From contig CACXMZ010000009.1 in assembly GCA_902768975.1 (NCBI GenBank), forward strand, positions 37,706 through 101,705: a stretch of 64,000 nucleotides of DNA, given 5' to 3'. The DNA is from an uncultured Coriobacteriaceae bacterium (GTDB taxonomy: Bacteria > Actinomycetota > Coriobacteriia > Coriobacteriales > Eggerthellaceae). The notes beneath the pieces are model-generated. The model searched no databases. It saw nothing but the letters and a program-made list of their open reading frames with translations, and was not told where the DNA came from. The translations under genes and the position numbers were made by a program. Within the stretch, counting starts at the first letter, position 1; every line of letters begins with the position of its first letter. This document shows positions 50,688-59,669 of this stretch, in pieces.

Positions 50688-53600
50688 ATGTTAAGCAGGG
50701 AAACAAAATCAATGCTCAAGAATGTAACCAGCGTCGTGATGTCGGCATTGCTTGCAACGACCGTGTTCTTGGGCGGCCTTGGTGCGTATAACCCAGAGCC
50801 GGCGCATGCGGCGACGTACACGTATACCCTTACTGCTAATGCAGCTGTGGGCAGCAGTACTACTCAAGGTGAAATATGGGGGATAACGATTGACGGACAA
50901 TCATTTTCCCAGACCGGATCAAATGGCTGGGTTACTGTAACTGCTCAAGTTGACAGTGCCCCGACAACAGTGAAAGTTAACGTGGGCGGACCGGGTGCTA
51001 GGGATAATGTATCGCTCTCGCCGACCGTAACCGACGGCGTTGAAAAAACGGCAAAGGGCAAGAGTGGTTCTTATCAAAAAAGCGTAAAGTATAAATCAAC
51101 GCTCACCGCAAACCACACCCACACCTGGAACAACAATTCCTACTCCGCGTCCGGTAACAAGATCACTGCTACCTGTCAGGGCAGCGGTACCTGCGATCTG
51201 ACACAGCCGACGCTCACGCTTAATGCAAGCGGCAAGACCTACGACGGCAGCGTGGTGACCGCCAGCCTCACCAAGAGCAGCACATGGTCATCGCAGGGTC
51301 TTACAACCCCCACCATCACCTACAGCCCTGCCAACTCCAAGAACGTAGGCACCTACACCGCAAGCGTGAAGGTAGGCAACGCCACCGCCACGCAGTCGTT
51401 CACCATCTCGCCCAAGACCGTGGGCCTGACATGGGGAACGAGCACATTTAACTATGATGGCAACTCGCACGTACCTACCGCTACGGCCACGGGCCTCGTG
51501 AGCGGCGACACCTGCAACGTCACCGTCGAGGGCGCCCAGACCAACGCAGACACCTACACCGCAACGGCGGCCAGCCTGAGCAACTCCAACTACGCGCTGC
51601 CGAGCGCCAAGACCAAGAACTTCACCATCGCTCCGAAGTCCATCGACGTCACGGGCGTGGTTGCCAAGGACAAGGACTACGACGGCAACACCACGGCAAG
51701 CTTTGACCTTTCGGCGGCAGGCCTTTCTGGCGTGGTCGGCACAGACGACGTTTCTGTTGGAAGCGTAACCGGCAACTTCGCTGACAAGAACGCCGGGGCC
51801 GACAAGCCCATTACTGCCAGCGCTGCCCTTACGGGCGCAGCCGCTGGCAACTATACGCCTAACCCGGTGTCTGGGCTGAAAGCCAAGATTCACCACTTGG
51901 CTACTGAAGTCAATGGAATTACGGCAAGTAATAAGGTCTACGACGGCACGACGGACGCTACTGTGGACACCTCGGGCGCGACGTTTACGAATATGGTTGA
52001 GGGCGACAAGCTCTCGATTTCTGCCACCGGCAAGTTTGAGGACCCCAACGTTGGCGAGGGCAAGACCGTTAACCTGACGCTAGGCGACCTTGCTGGTGAT
52101 GACGCAGGCAACTACCTGTTTGACAAGAGTGACAGCCAACAGACGGCTAAGGCCAACATTACCGCCAAGCCTATGACGGTGGGCGCAACAGGCTACGAGG
52201 CAGAGTACGACAGCAACGCTCACAGCATCGCCGTTAATGTGACCGACCCAGCAGAGGGCTACACTATTACCTACAAGGGCCCGAAAGACGCTGACTACAG
52301 CGCAAGTAACCCCAGCTTCACCGACCCAGGCACCTACGAGGTTGCCTACAAGGTAGTGGCTCCCAACTACGCAGACTTCACGGGTACCGCCACCGTCAAG
52401 ATTATTGGGGCGGACTTTAAGGGCATTACCGCAGAGTCTTACGATGGTATTTACGACGCGGCAGAGCATGGCATTGCCGTAAGTGTGCCCAGCGAATACC
52501 AGCCCTACACTATTACGTATTCCACTTCGGAAGACGGCGATTATTCGACCACACCCATCACCTATAAGGACTTCACTGAAGGCGCTAAGACCGTCTATTA
52601 CAAGGTGAGCAAGACAGGCTATAACGACTATAAGAGCAGCGCCACCGTTACCATTGCCCAGAAGGAAGTGGGCCTGGAGTGGGGCGAGGCGGCCTTTACC
52701 TACGATGGCACGGCTAAGCTTCCTGCGCTTACGCTTACTGGCGTGGAGAGTGGTGATAGCTGCGAAGCTACGGTGGAAGGCGAACAGACCAACGCCAACG
52801 TAAAGTCTGGCACCGATAAATACACTGCCACCGCCACCGCACTTTCCAACAACAACTACAAGCTTCCTGCAAGCACCACGAAGGACTTCACCATCGCGCA
52901 GAAAGAAGTTGGCCTTACGTGGGGCAGCACCGATCTTATCTATACCAGTGAAATGCAAGCGCCCGAAGTTACCGCCCAAGGCGTGCTGGATGGCGACACC
53001 TGCGACGTAATTGTTGCAGGCAAGGAAGTATATGCCAATGCCAAGACCGGTACAGAAAAATACACTGCTACCGCCAGCGGCCTTTACAACAAGAATTACA
53101 AGATTGCTGCGGGCGCAGAAATTTCGAAGGACTACACCATTGCTCAGAAGGTAATTGTAGTTAATGGCATTACGTCGCTGGGCAAGAAATACGACGGCAA
53201 CACTGACGCAACAGCATCGCTCTACTATGAAGATGAGCATCTGATTGGCATGATAGACGGCGATGACCTTGACCTTGAGGCAACAGGAACCTTCGATGAT
53301 AAAAATGTTGGGACAGACAAGGTGATTACGCTTACGAACCTTACGCTGACTGGTGACGACAAGGACAACTATGTGCTTGCCCAGGCAGGCCAGCAGCAAA
53401 CAACGTTTGGCAATATCACGGAATACGAAGTAAGTGTAACGGCCAAGAACGCTGAAAAGTTCTATGGCGAACTCGACCCCACGTTTGAATTTGACTACAC
53501 GCCAGATTTGATTGAAGGCGACAAGTTTGAAGGCGCCCTCTCAAGGCATGAAGGCGAAGAAGCAGGTACCTATACCATTACGGCAGGAAGCCTGCATGAC

Positions 53601-56057
53601 CAAAATAAGAACTATGCCATTAAATACACGCATGGCACGCTTACCATTAAGCAGGCAACCACCAACAGCGTAGAGGCAAGCATAGAGGGCTGGACCTATG
53701 GCAACGAGCCTAGTGAGCCCACCGCCACGGGCACCTTTGGTGCAGATACCGCTACCTTTAGCTATAGCACCAGCAAGGACGGTACGTATACCGCAGATGT
53801 TCCCGTGAACGCTGGTACCTACTTTGTTAAGGCAACGGTTGCCACTACGAAAAACTACGTCGGCGCCGAAAGCGAACCCGTGGAATTCGAAATCGCGAAG
53901 AAGCGTGTTGAGCTTGAGTGGAAAGACACCGAACTCGTATATAACGGTACGCCTCAGAAGCCAACTGCAACAGCAAAGGACCTTGTGGGTGAGGATAAAT
54001 GCGACGTAACCGTAGAAGGCGCGAAGACCGACTCCAACGCCAAGACGGGCACCGACTCCTACACGGCCGAGGCCAAGTCGCTGTCCAACCCCAACTACGC
54101 GCTGCCGGAGCAGACCACCACCGAGTTCACCATTGCCCAGGCAGAGATTACGGTTTCGGGCATTACGGCAGAAGGTAAGACCTATGATGGCAAGACCGAT
54201 GCGGTATTGAAGTATGACAGCGTGGAGCTTGACGGTAAGGTGGGCAGCGAAGATCTCGGCATTACCGCTACGGGCACCTTCGAAGACAAGAATGCTGGCA
54301 ACAAGAAGGTTGAAATCTCTGATCTTGAGCTTACTGGAGCAGATAAGGACAACTACGTGCTTGCTGCCGAAGGCCAGCAGACCGAAACAACAGCTACTAT
54401 TAACCAGTTGCCCATTACGGTAACCGCTGAAGAGAAGACCAAGTACTACGGCGAAGATGACCCCGAGCTTACTTATACCGTTGATCCGAAGCTTATTGAA
54501 GGCGACGAGTTTGAAGGAGCCCTGGAAAGGGAAGCAGGCGAAGATGTAGAAGACTACACTATCTATAGGGGTACTTTGAGCGCTGGGGGCAACTATGACC
54601 TGAGCTACGTGCCTTCGATGCTGGAAATTCTTAAGGCAAGCAACTCTGTGGAAGCTGAGCTTGAAGGCTGGACCTATGGGAGTGAACCCAACGATCCTGT
54701 TGCCAATGCAAAGTTCGGCGCAGACACGGCTACCTTTACCTATAGCAGTGCAGCTGACGGCACCTATACCGAAGCAGTCCCAACTGAAGCAGGCACCTAT
54801 TTCGTAAAGGCTGCTATCGACAAAACTTCTAACTACGAGGGTGCGACAAGCGAACCCGTTGAGTTTGTTATTGCCCAGAAGGAAGCTGGCCTTGAGTGGG
54901 GTGGCACCGCGTTCACCTACAATGGCGGTGCACAAAAGCCCAGCGTTAACGTTACCGGTCTGGTGGGCGAAGACGTGTGCATGGTGAACGTAAGTGGTGA
55001 ACAAACCGACGCCAATGCTAAGACGGGTACCGAATCTTACACAGCTACCGCCACCGCGCTTTCCAACCCCAACTATGTGCTTCCGTCTAACGCGAGCACA
55101 AGCTTCACCATTGCGCCCAAGCCCATTACTTCAGAAATGCTTGGCCTGGACAAGGACACCATTAAAAACAACGGTTCCAAGCAAGGTCCCGCTATTACCA
55201 TGACCGACGGAACCGCGTTGGTAGCGGGTGAAGACTACACCGTTTCTGGTGAAGCTACTTCGGCTGCGAATGGTACGCATAACTTTACGGTTACGGGCGC
55301 AGGCAACTACACTGGCTCTATCGAGTCCAGCTGGTACATGTATGAAAACAAGCAAAACACCGCTAGCGAAGAAGGCAAGGACGGCGCCGGCAACATCGAA
55401 GTCTTTATTGATGTGATTGGCAATACCGAGTCCATTAACGTAACGAACTTTACGGTTGACTTTGCCAAGGGCCTTCTGAGTGAAGAAGAACTGAATAGAA
55501 GGGCGGAGGGCGCCAACATTACGCTCTATGTTGAAGTTGCCGAAGTTGCTTCTGGCAGCATTCCTGAAATCAATCGTGTACTGCTCAGGGAGCTGTTTGA
55601 GGGCAAGTCTGCCAAGGACATTCGCTGGTTCGACATTACCGTATGGAAGAAGGTTGGCAACGACCCTGCGACCCAGCTTCACGAACTTAACTCTGCCCTT
55701 GAAATGACGATCGATGTGCCAAGCGAATACAAGGACGTCCCAGAAAATACCACGAGGACCTTCTACTTCGCCACAATTCATAATGGCTTGGTTAAGACCC
55801 TTGCTGAAACAACGGACAAGGCTGTTTCCTTTAGCACCAAGGACTTCTCGACCTTTGCGCTGGCCTACAAGGACGTGAAAGCAAGCGATCCGGGCAACGA
55901 TGGCAAGGCCACCAAGAGCCCCACTAAGGCGGCAAAGACAACTGCTAAGACGGCAGACGGCGCAAACCTGCCTGCTCTGACTGGCCTGGCACTGCTTTCC
56001 GCCCTGTTGCTTGCTGTTGCAGCCACCCGCCGCCGCAAAGAAGAAGAGGCGAAATAA
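50688..56057 (+). CDS. Giant repeat adhesin with YDG/MBG repeats and KTADG anchor
   Basis: I chose ATG 50688 because MLSRETKSMLKNVTSVVMSA aligns with the start of the second adhesin (MVNKTTKAMFKNATSCVVSA); in-frame ATGs at 50616 and 50664 would add up to 24 residues. The product has ~1,789 residues. The signal peptide ends near EPAHA. About 18 repeats of 70-90 residues follow: Ig-like/MBG units (EVGLEWGEAAFTYDGTAKLP) alternating with YDG units (VNGITASNKVYDGTTDATVD). Then comes the ~300-residue domain shared with the second adhesin (SSWYMYENKQNTASEEGKD). The anchor is TAKTADGAN, helix, RRRKEEEAK. It is probably a long wall-attached stalk for adhesion. Confidence 0.85.
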   Translation: MLSRETKSMLKNVTSVVMSALLATTVFLGGLGAYNPEPAHAATYTYTLTANAAVGSSTTQGEIWGITIDGQSFSQTGSNGWVTVTAQVDSAPTTVKVNVGGPGARDNVSLSPTVTDGVEKTAKGKSGSYQKSVKYKSTLTANHTHTWNNNSYSASGNKITATCQGSGTCDLTQPTLTLNASGKTYDGSVVTASLTKSSTWSSQGLTTPTITYSPANSKNVGTYTASVKVGNATATQSFTISPKTVGLTWGTSTFNYDGNSHVPTATATGLVSGDTCNVTVEGAQTNADTYTATAASLSNSNYALPSAKTKNFTIAPKSIDVTGVVAKDKDYDGNTTASFDLSAAGLSGVVGTDDVSVGSVTGNFADKNAGADKPITASAALTGAAAGNYTPNPVSGLKAKIHHLATEVNGITASNKVYDGTTDATVDTSGATFTNMVEGDKLSISATGKFEDPNVGEGKTVNLTLGDLAGDDAGNYLFDKSDSQQTAKANITAKPMTVGATGYEAEYDSNAHSIAVNVTDPAEGYTITYKGPKDADYSASNPSFTDPGTYEVAYKVVAPNYADFTGTATVKIIGADFKGITAESYDGIYDAAEHGIAVSVPSEYQPYTITYSTSEDGDYSTTPITYKDFTEGAKTVYYKVSKTGYNDYKSSATVTIAQKEVGLEWGEAAFTYDGTAKLPALTLTGVESGDSCEATVEGEQTNANVKSGTDKYTATATALSNNNYKLPASTTKDFTIAQKEVGLTWGSTDLIYTSEMQAPEVTAQGVLDGDTCDVIVAGKEVYANAKTGTEKYTATASGLYNKNYKIAAGAEISKDYTIAQKVIVVNGITSLGKKYDGNTDATASLYYEDEHLIGMIDGDDLDLEATGTFDDKNVGTDKVITLTNLTLTGDDKDNYVLAQAGQQQTTFGNITEYEVSVTAKNAEKFYGELDPTFEFDYTPDLIEGDKFEGALSRHEGEEAGTYTITAGSLHDQNKNYAIKYTHGTLTIKQATTNSVEASIEGWTYGNEPSEPTATGTFGADTATFSYSTSKDGTYTADVPVNAGTYFVKATVATTKNYVGAESEPVEFEIAKKRVELEWKDTELVYNGTPQKPTATAKDLVGEDKCDVTVEGAKTDSNAKTGTDSYTAEAKSLSNPNYALPEQTTTEFTIAQAEITVSGITAEGKTYDGKTDAVLKYDSVELDGKVGSEDLGITATGTFEDKNAGNKKVEISDLELTGADKDNYVLAAEGQQTETTATINQLPITVTAEEKTKYYGEDDPELTYTVDPKLIEGDEFEGALEREAGEDVEDYTIYRGTLSAGGNYDLSYVPSMLEILKASNSVEAELEGWTYGSEPNDPVANAKFGADTATFTYSSAADGTYTEAVPTEAGTYFVKAAIDKTSNYEGATSEPVEFVIAQKEAGLEWGGTAFTYNGGAQKPSVNVTGLVGEDVCMVNVSGEQTDANAKTGTESYTATATALSNPNYVLPSNASTSFTIAPKPITSEMLGLDKDTIKNNGSKQGPAITMTDGTALVAGEDYTVSGEATSAANGTHNFTVTGAGNYTGSIESSWYMYENKQNTASEEGKDGAGNIEVFIDVIGNTESINVTNFTVDFAKGLLSEEELNRRAEGANITLYVEVAEVASGSIPEINRVLLRELFEGKSAKDIRWFDITVWKKVGNDPATQLHELNSALEMTIDVPSEYKDVPENTTRTFYFATIHNGLVKTLAETTDKAVSFSTKDFSTFALAYKDVKASDPGNDGKATKSPTKAAKTTAKTADGANLPALTGLALLSALLLAVAATRRRKEEEAK

Positions 56058-56143
56058 GAGAGCAAGACAAACCCGCCCCTTGCTTTACGACAGGGTAGCA
56101 AAACAAGCCTAGCGCGTTTATAGTTGACATCCCACTTCCCACG

Positions 56144-56207
56144 AGAGCCCGCCTTCCCTGCGGGCTCTCCGTTATTTTGGGAAAGGGGGGGGGCGGCGGA
56201 TTTCCCA
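56144..56207 (+). terminator. Terminator and hairpin repeat after the third adhesin
   Basis: AGAGCCCGC (56144-56152) pairs with GCGGGCTCT (56160-56168), then CCGTTATTTT. TGGGAAA (56178-56184) pairs with TTTCCCA (56201-56207) around a long G run. It copies the block after the second adhesin. Confidence 0.7.
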
Positions 56208-56217
56208 TTTTTGATAT

Positions 56218-56285
56218 AGTCCAACTAGTCGATTCAAAACGGTCCAACATACCGGTTGAAAATAGTCCATTTCGCCGGTTGAGAC
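56218..56285. mobile_element. Possible IS21-type terminal repeat remnant
   Basis: Three imperfect 22-23-base direct repeats lie at 56218-56240, 56241-56263 and 56264-56285, each AGTCCA or GGTCCA followed by a CCGGTTGA-like word. Multiple short repeats of this kind are seen at ends of IS21-family elements. No transposase lies nearby, so this would be a leftover end. A third copy of the GAGCCCGC/GCGGGCTC stem follows at 56292-56314. Confidence 0.4.
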
Positions 56286-56376
56286 AGCCCCGAGCCCGCC
56301 TTCCCTGCGGGCTCTCCGTTTGTTGAGTGTCGCTTATCCTCTGAAATACTTCTGCAATATCCTCTAAAATATCCTT

Positions 56377-56928
56377 ATGACCGAAGAACAAGACATTGCA
56401 TACATGCGCATGGCGATCGAGCAGGCCCAGCTGGCGGCAGCCGCGGGTGAAGTGCCCATTGGGGCGGTGGTGGTCTATGAACCGCACGACCCTGCTACGC
56501 GGCGTGCCCTGGCAGACCCGCGTGTGGTGGCGACGGCGTACAACCGCAGGGAAAGCGACAAAAGCCCTTCGGCCCACGCGGAATTTCTGGCACTGGAAGC
56601 AGCGGCTGCGGAATTGAATGCCTGGCGCCTGACGGGTTGCACAGTTTACGTGACGCTGGAACCCTGCATTATGTGCGCGGGCCTTATGCATCAGGCGCGC
56701 GTGGACCGCTGCGTGTTCGGCGCGTACGACCCGAAGGCGGGTGCGCTGGGGTCCTTATATGCCATCCATGAAGACGAACGCCTTAACCACAATTTCAGCG
56801 TGCAGGGTGGGGTGCTGGAAAGCGAATGTGCCCAGATTCTGCGCGATTTTTTTGCAACACGTCGCCAGGCGGCAGGCAGCACTTTGGGTGCAGATGCCTG
56901 TTCGTGTTCGGCGCCTAAGGAGGCATAA
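56377..56928 (+). CDS. tadA: tRNA-specific adenosine deaminase
   Basis: TadA converts A34 to inosine in tRNA-Arg(ACG), the tRNA at 41,922. The 183-residue zinc deaminase has SPSAHAEFLAL (zinc His and catalytic Glu, ~66-76) and TLEPCIMCAGLMHQARV (PCxxC zinc ligands, ~91-107). MRMAIEQAQLAAAAGEVPIG opens the domain. A short insert (EPHDPATRRALADPR, ~33-47) and a C-terminal Cys-rich tail go beyond the usual ~155 residues. It ends just before ispE. Confidence 0.93.
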   Translation: MTEEQDIAYMRMAIEQAQLAAAAGEVPIGAVVVYEPHDPATRRALADPRVVATAYNRRESDKSPSAHAEFLALEAAAAELNAWRLTGCTVYVTLEPCIMCAGLMHQARVDRCVFGAYDPKAGALGSLYAIHEDERLNHNFSVQGGVLESECAQILRDFFATRRQAAGSTLGADACSCSAPKEA

Positions 56929-57903
56929 ATGCAAACGCTTAAGCTGGTGGCCCCTGCCAAGGTGAATCTGTTTTTGGGCATTGGCGCGCCCCGCGAAGAC
57001 GGCTACCACAATGCAACCAGCGTTATGCATGCGCTGGCCCTACACGACCGACTGGACATGACTTTGGTGGAAGCGGGCGAAGACGTCACCTTGTTTGAGC
57101 CAGGCGACCCTGCCCAGCCTCTGCGACAAATTCATGTGAAGGTGGAAGAAGGCGCTGGGCTTACGGTGGGTGCTCAGGTGGTGTGGAGTGCCGGCCTGGA
57201 AGCCACTCAGATTGCCGACGAAGACAACCTGGCGTGCAAGGCGGTTCATAAGCTGGCAGCCAAGGTGGGGCGCTGCGAAGACGAAACCATGCGCATTGTT
57301 ATACAGAAGAAGATTCCGCATCAGACGGGTTTGGGCGGTGGTTCGGCCGACGCGGCTGCAGCGCTGGTGGGCGCGGCTAGCTTGTGGGGTCTGACGCCTG
57401 GCGACGACCGCGTGGAAGCGGTGGCGCGCGAATTGGGTGCTGACGTGGCTTTCTTCCTGCACGGGGGCTGCGCGGTGCTGGAAGGCACAGGCAACGAATA
57501 TGTGCGCAGCTTGCCACCTTCGAAAAGCACGGTGGTAATTATTAAACCTGCGGGGGGTGTTTCGACCGCGGCAGCCTATGCAAAGTTCGACGAATTGGCG
57601 CCCGAAGTGCCTTCTGACCTGCTACAACGCGTGCAGGACGCCCAGGCAGCCGCCGATATTCCTTTGTTCAACAATTTGGCGGTAGCGTCTGAATGCCTGC
57701 ATGACGAACTGGCTGCCGTGCGTGAATTTGCGGCGGCACAGCCTGGGGTTGAAGGCGTGCTACTATGCGGTAGCGGGGCAGGTACCTTTGCGGTGTGCGA
57801 AAGCTACGAAGCGGGGCAAGCCCTTTCTGCGGCAGCCCAGGCCCGCGGTTGGTGGGCACGCTGCACGTCCTTCACGTCCCTTTCCGCGAGCATTTTGCCA
57901 TAG
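56929..57903 (+). CDS. ispE: 4-diphosphocytidyl-2-C-methyl-D-erythritol kinase
   Basis: IspE phosphorylates CDP-methylerythritol in the MEP isoprenoid pathway. The 324-residue GHMP kinase has APAKVNLFLGIGAPREDGYH at the N terminus, the ATP loop IPHQTGLGGGSADAAAALVG (~126-145) and the C-terminal VLLCGSGAGTFAV (~281). The start follows AAGGAGGC at the end of tadA, with no gap. The protein has an acidic insert around residues 55-90, slightly larger than usual. It converges on the truncated symporter gene, with eight bases between stops. Confidence 0.94.
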   Translation: MQTLKLVAPAKVNLFLGIGAPREDGYHNATSVMHALALHDRLDMTLVEAGEDVTLFEPGDPAQPLRQIHVKVEEGAGLTVGAQVVWSAGLEATQIADEDNLACKAVHKLAAKVGRCEDETMRIVIQKKIPHQTGLGGGSADAAAALVGAASLWGLTPGDDRVEAVARELGADVAFFLHGGCAVLEGTGNEYVRSLPPSKSTVVIIKPAGGVSTAAAYAKFDELAPEVPSDLLQRVQDAQAAADIPLFNNLAVASECLHDELAAVREFAAAQPGVEGVLLCGSGAGTFAVCESYEAGQALSAAAQARGWWARCTSFTSLSASILP

Positions 57904-57911
57904 GATATAGT

Positions 57912-58690
57912 CTAGGCGGTTTCGGCAGTAAGAGTTTTCTGCTGCTTCTTGTCTTCGATTGCAGCAATGACAATGTCGCCAATCACGTTGACAAGATTTT
58001 GCATAGTACCCAGGAACGCTTCCGCAAAAATGGCCGTGCACAGTAGGTCGTTCGTGCTGAAGTACATGGTCACAATAAGAATGCCAATCAAAATACTACC
58101 CGGCTGGTTCGGCGCGCCGTACGACAGAAGCAAAATGAGCAGCGCAATGCTTACAAAGCCCAGCATGGAAGTTCCCGTGTTGGTCATAAACATAAGCACG
58201 AGCGTGAAGTACATGATAATGAAGCAGTTGCCGTCGAGGTTGATCTGCGCAAGGACGGGCAGGTTGTGTTCGAGGGCGCGGCGGTCCATCTTCATGTTCT
58301 TGGAGCAATACCTAATGTTGAAAGGAGCTGCGTCGATGGCCGACCCGATTTTTACGTTTTCACGAACGAGCGGCATGATGTCGCGTATGAAGGGGATAAC
58401 CTTGATGCCGGCTATGCGCAGCCGCAAGGCATAGGTCGCAAACAGCAGCAGAAGCGCCACGTTTACCGCAATGCAATAACCCAGCAGTTGAAGCACCGTT
58501 CGTGCGCCCGAATCAATAAGCATGTCCAGTACGGCGAAGAAACAGAAGAAGGGGAGCACCGCTATGACAACGTGAAGCATGCGCGAAAAGATGGTGTAGC
58601 AGGCCATAAGTGCTTGGTTCAGGAAGTCGAAATGTTTGCCCGCGGAACACATGGCGTAGGTGCTCAGGAGCGCCACCACCATGAGCGGAA
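57912..58690 (-). pseudogene. Dicarboxylate/amino acid:cation symporter (DAACS), N-terminus missing at the junction
   Basis: On the minus strand, homologous sequence runs from about 58690 down to the stop at 57912, roughly 258 residues and the C-terminal two thirds of a ~400-residue DAACS protein. Visible marks are VKIGSAIDAAPFNIRYCSKN, LPVLAQINLDGNCFIIMYFT, LSYGAPNQPGSILIG (compare the family GAPG motif) and YFSTNDLLCTAIFAEAFLG with helix-8-type Asp/Asn. Above 58690 the open frame continues for ~75 residues of Ser/Arg/Pro-rich sequence that is only the antisense of the DUF285 gene. The cut coincides with the composition change. The substrate (glutamate, serine, cystine or similar) is unknown. 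Confidence 0.75.
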
Positions 58691-58705
58691 TGTTCGGCTT
58701 CTGCG
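58675..58705. other. Junction between two sequences of different origin
   Basis: Left of here Glu codons are almost all GAA; right of here mostly GAG. The symporter on the minus strand and the DUF285 protein on the plus strand both lose their N-terminal parts within the same ~20 bases, around CATGAGCGGAATGTTC. In one strand this reads as symporter (NIPLMVV), in the other as a DUF285 unit (MSGMF). A short shared word of this kind is what a misjoined assembly would leave. Confidence 0.7.
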
Positions 58706-59658
58706 AGGCCCTGGAGGAAGTGGACCTGTCCCTTCTGGACACCGGGAAGGTGGAGGGCATCGGCGGCATGTTCCTGGGCTGCGCCAGCCTGAAGCGGGCG
58801 AATCTGTCCGCCCTGGACACCGCGTCCCTCAAGGTCACGGAAGGCCTGTTCGCAGGCTGCGCGGCGCTGGAATCGGTGGAGCTTGAAGGGTTTGACACCG
58901 GGCTGGTCGTGGACATGTCCTACATGTTCAGCGGGTGCGGCAGCCTGAAAGCGCTCGACGTCTCAGGCTTTGATACGTCCCGGGTCACGCGAATGGACGG
59001 CATGTTCCTCGACTGCCGGAACCTGGAAGCGCTGGAGGTGAGCGGCTTCGACACCAGCCGCGTCGCCAATATGGAAGACATGTTCTCCAACTGCGAGGCG
59101 CTGCAGGCCTTGGACGTCTCCGGCTTCGACACGGGCCGGGTCGCCAGTATGCACGACATGTTCAACAACTGTCGCTGCCTGAAAACCCTGGATGTCTCCA
59201 GCTTCAACACGGAAAAGGTGACGGACATGTCCGGCATGTTCTGCGATTGCCACAGCCTTGAAGCCCTCGACCTGAAGGGGTGGAATACCGGCGCAGTGGA
59301 AGATATGCGCAACATGTTCTGGTGCTGCCGCGTGCTGGACAACATCGATCCCTCCGCCTGGAACACTGGCAGTGTGACGAACATGGAAAACCTGTTCAAC
59401 GAATGCCGGATGCTGTATCGGCTGGATCTGTCGAACTGGGACACCCGCCAGGTCACAAATATGCGTCAGATGTTCGCCAACTGTGATTACGCGGTGGAGC
59501 TGCTTGTCGCCAACTGGAATGTCTCGGCCGTGGAATTCATGGACGGCATGTTCCAGGGTGACGGCGCGCTGGAGAGCATCGGCCGCGATCCCGCGACCTT
59601 CGGCCACGGCGACACCAGCGACATGTACGACGGCTGCGGCAAGCTGTTTGAATCGTAA
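58684..59658 (+). CDS. DUF285/BspA-like leucine-rich repeat protein (N-terminus missing)
   Basis: About 324 residues consist of twelve ~24-residue repeats with the pattern MxxMFxxCxxLexLDlSxFDTsxV, for example MEDMFSNCEALQALDVSGFD and MSGMFCDCHSLEALDLKGWN. This is the DUF285/BspA-like solenoid. No signal peptide is present, but the first unit starts mid-repeat at the junction, so the true N terminus is unknown. It stops at TAA 59656-59658, where the potassium channel frame is already open. One lost A in GAATC (59650-59654) would fuse the two proteins. Codon use matches the genes downstream, not upstream. Confidence 0.75.
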   Translation, partial: SGMFGFCEALEEVDLSLLDTGKVEGIGGMFLGCASLKRANLSALDTASLKVTEGLFAGCAALESVELEGFDTGLVVDMSYMFSGCGSLKALDVSGFDTSRVTRMDGMFLDCRNLEALEVSGFDTSRVANMEDMFSNCEALQALDVSGFDTGRVASMHDMFNNCRCLKTLDVSSFNTEKVTDMSGMFCDCHSLEALDLKGWNTGAVEDMRNMFWCCRVLDNIDPSAWNTGSVTNMENLFNECRMLYRLDLSNWDTRQVTNMRQMFANCDYAVELLVANWNVSAVEFMDGMFQGDGALESIGRDPATFGHGDTSDMYDGCGKLFES

Positions 59659-59669
59659 GCGGCTACCTG

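Noticed and set aside
49011..54999. Several 200-490-codon minus-strand frames opposite the adhesins
   Set aside because: They arise from the repeated codon pattern of the plus-strand repeats and contain no recognisable domain.
58691..58916. N-terminal extension of the minus-strand symporter frame
   Set aside because: The residues are Ser/Arg/Pro-rich antisense of the DUF285 repeats and not transporter-like.
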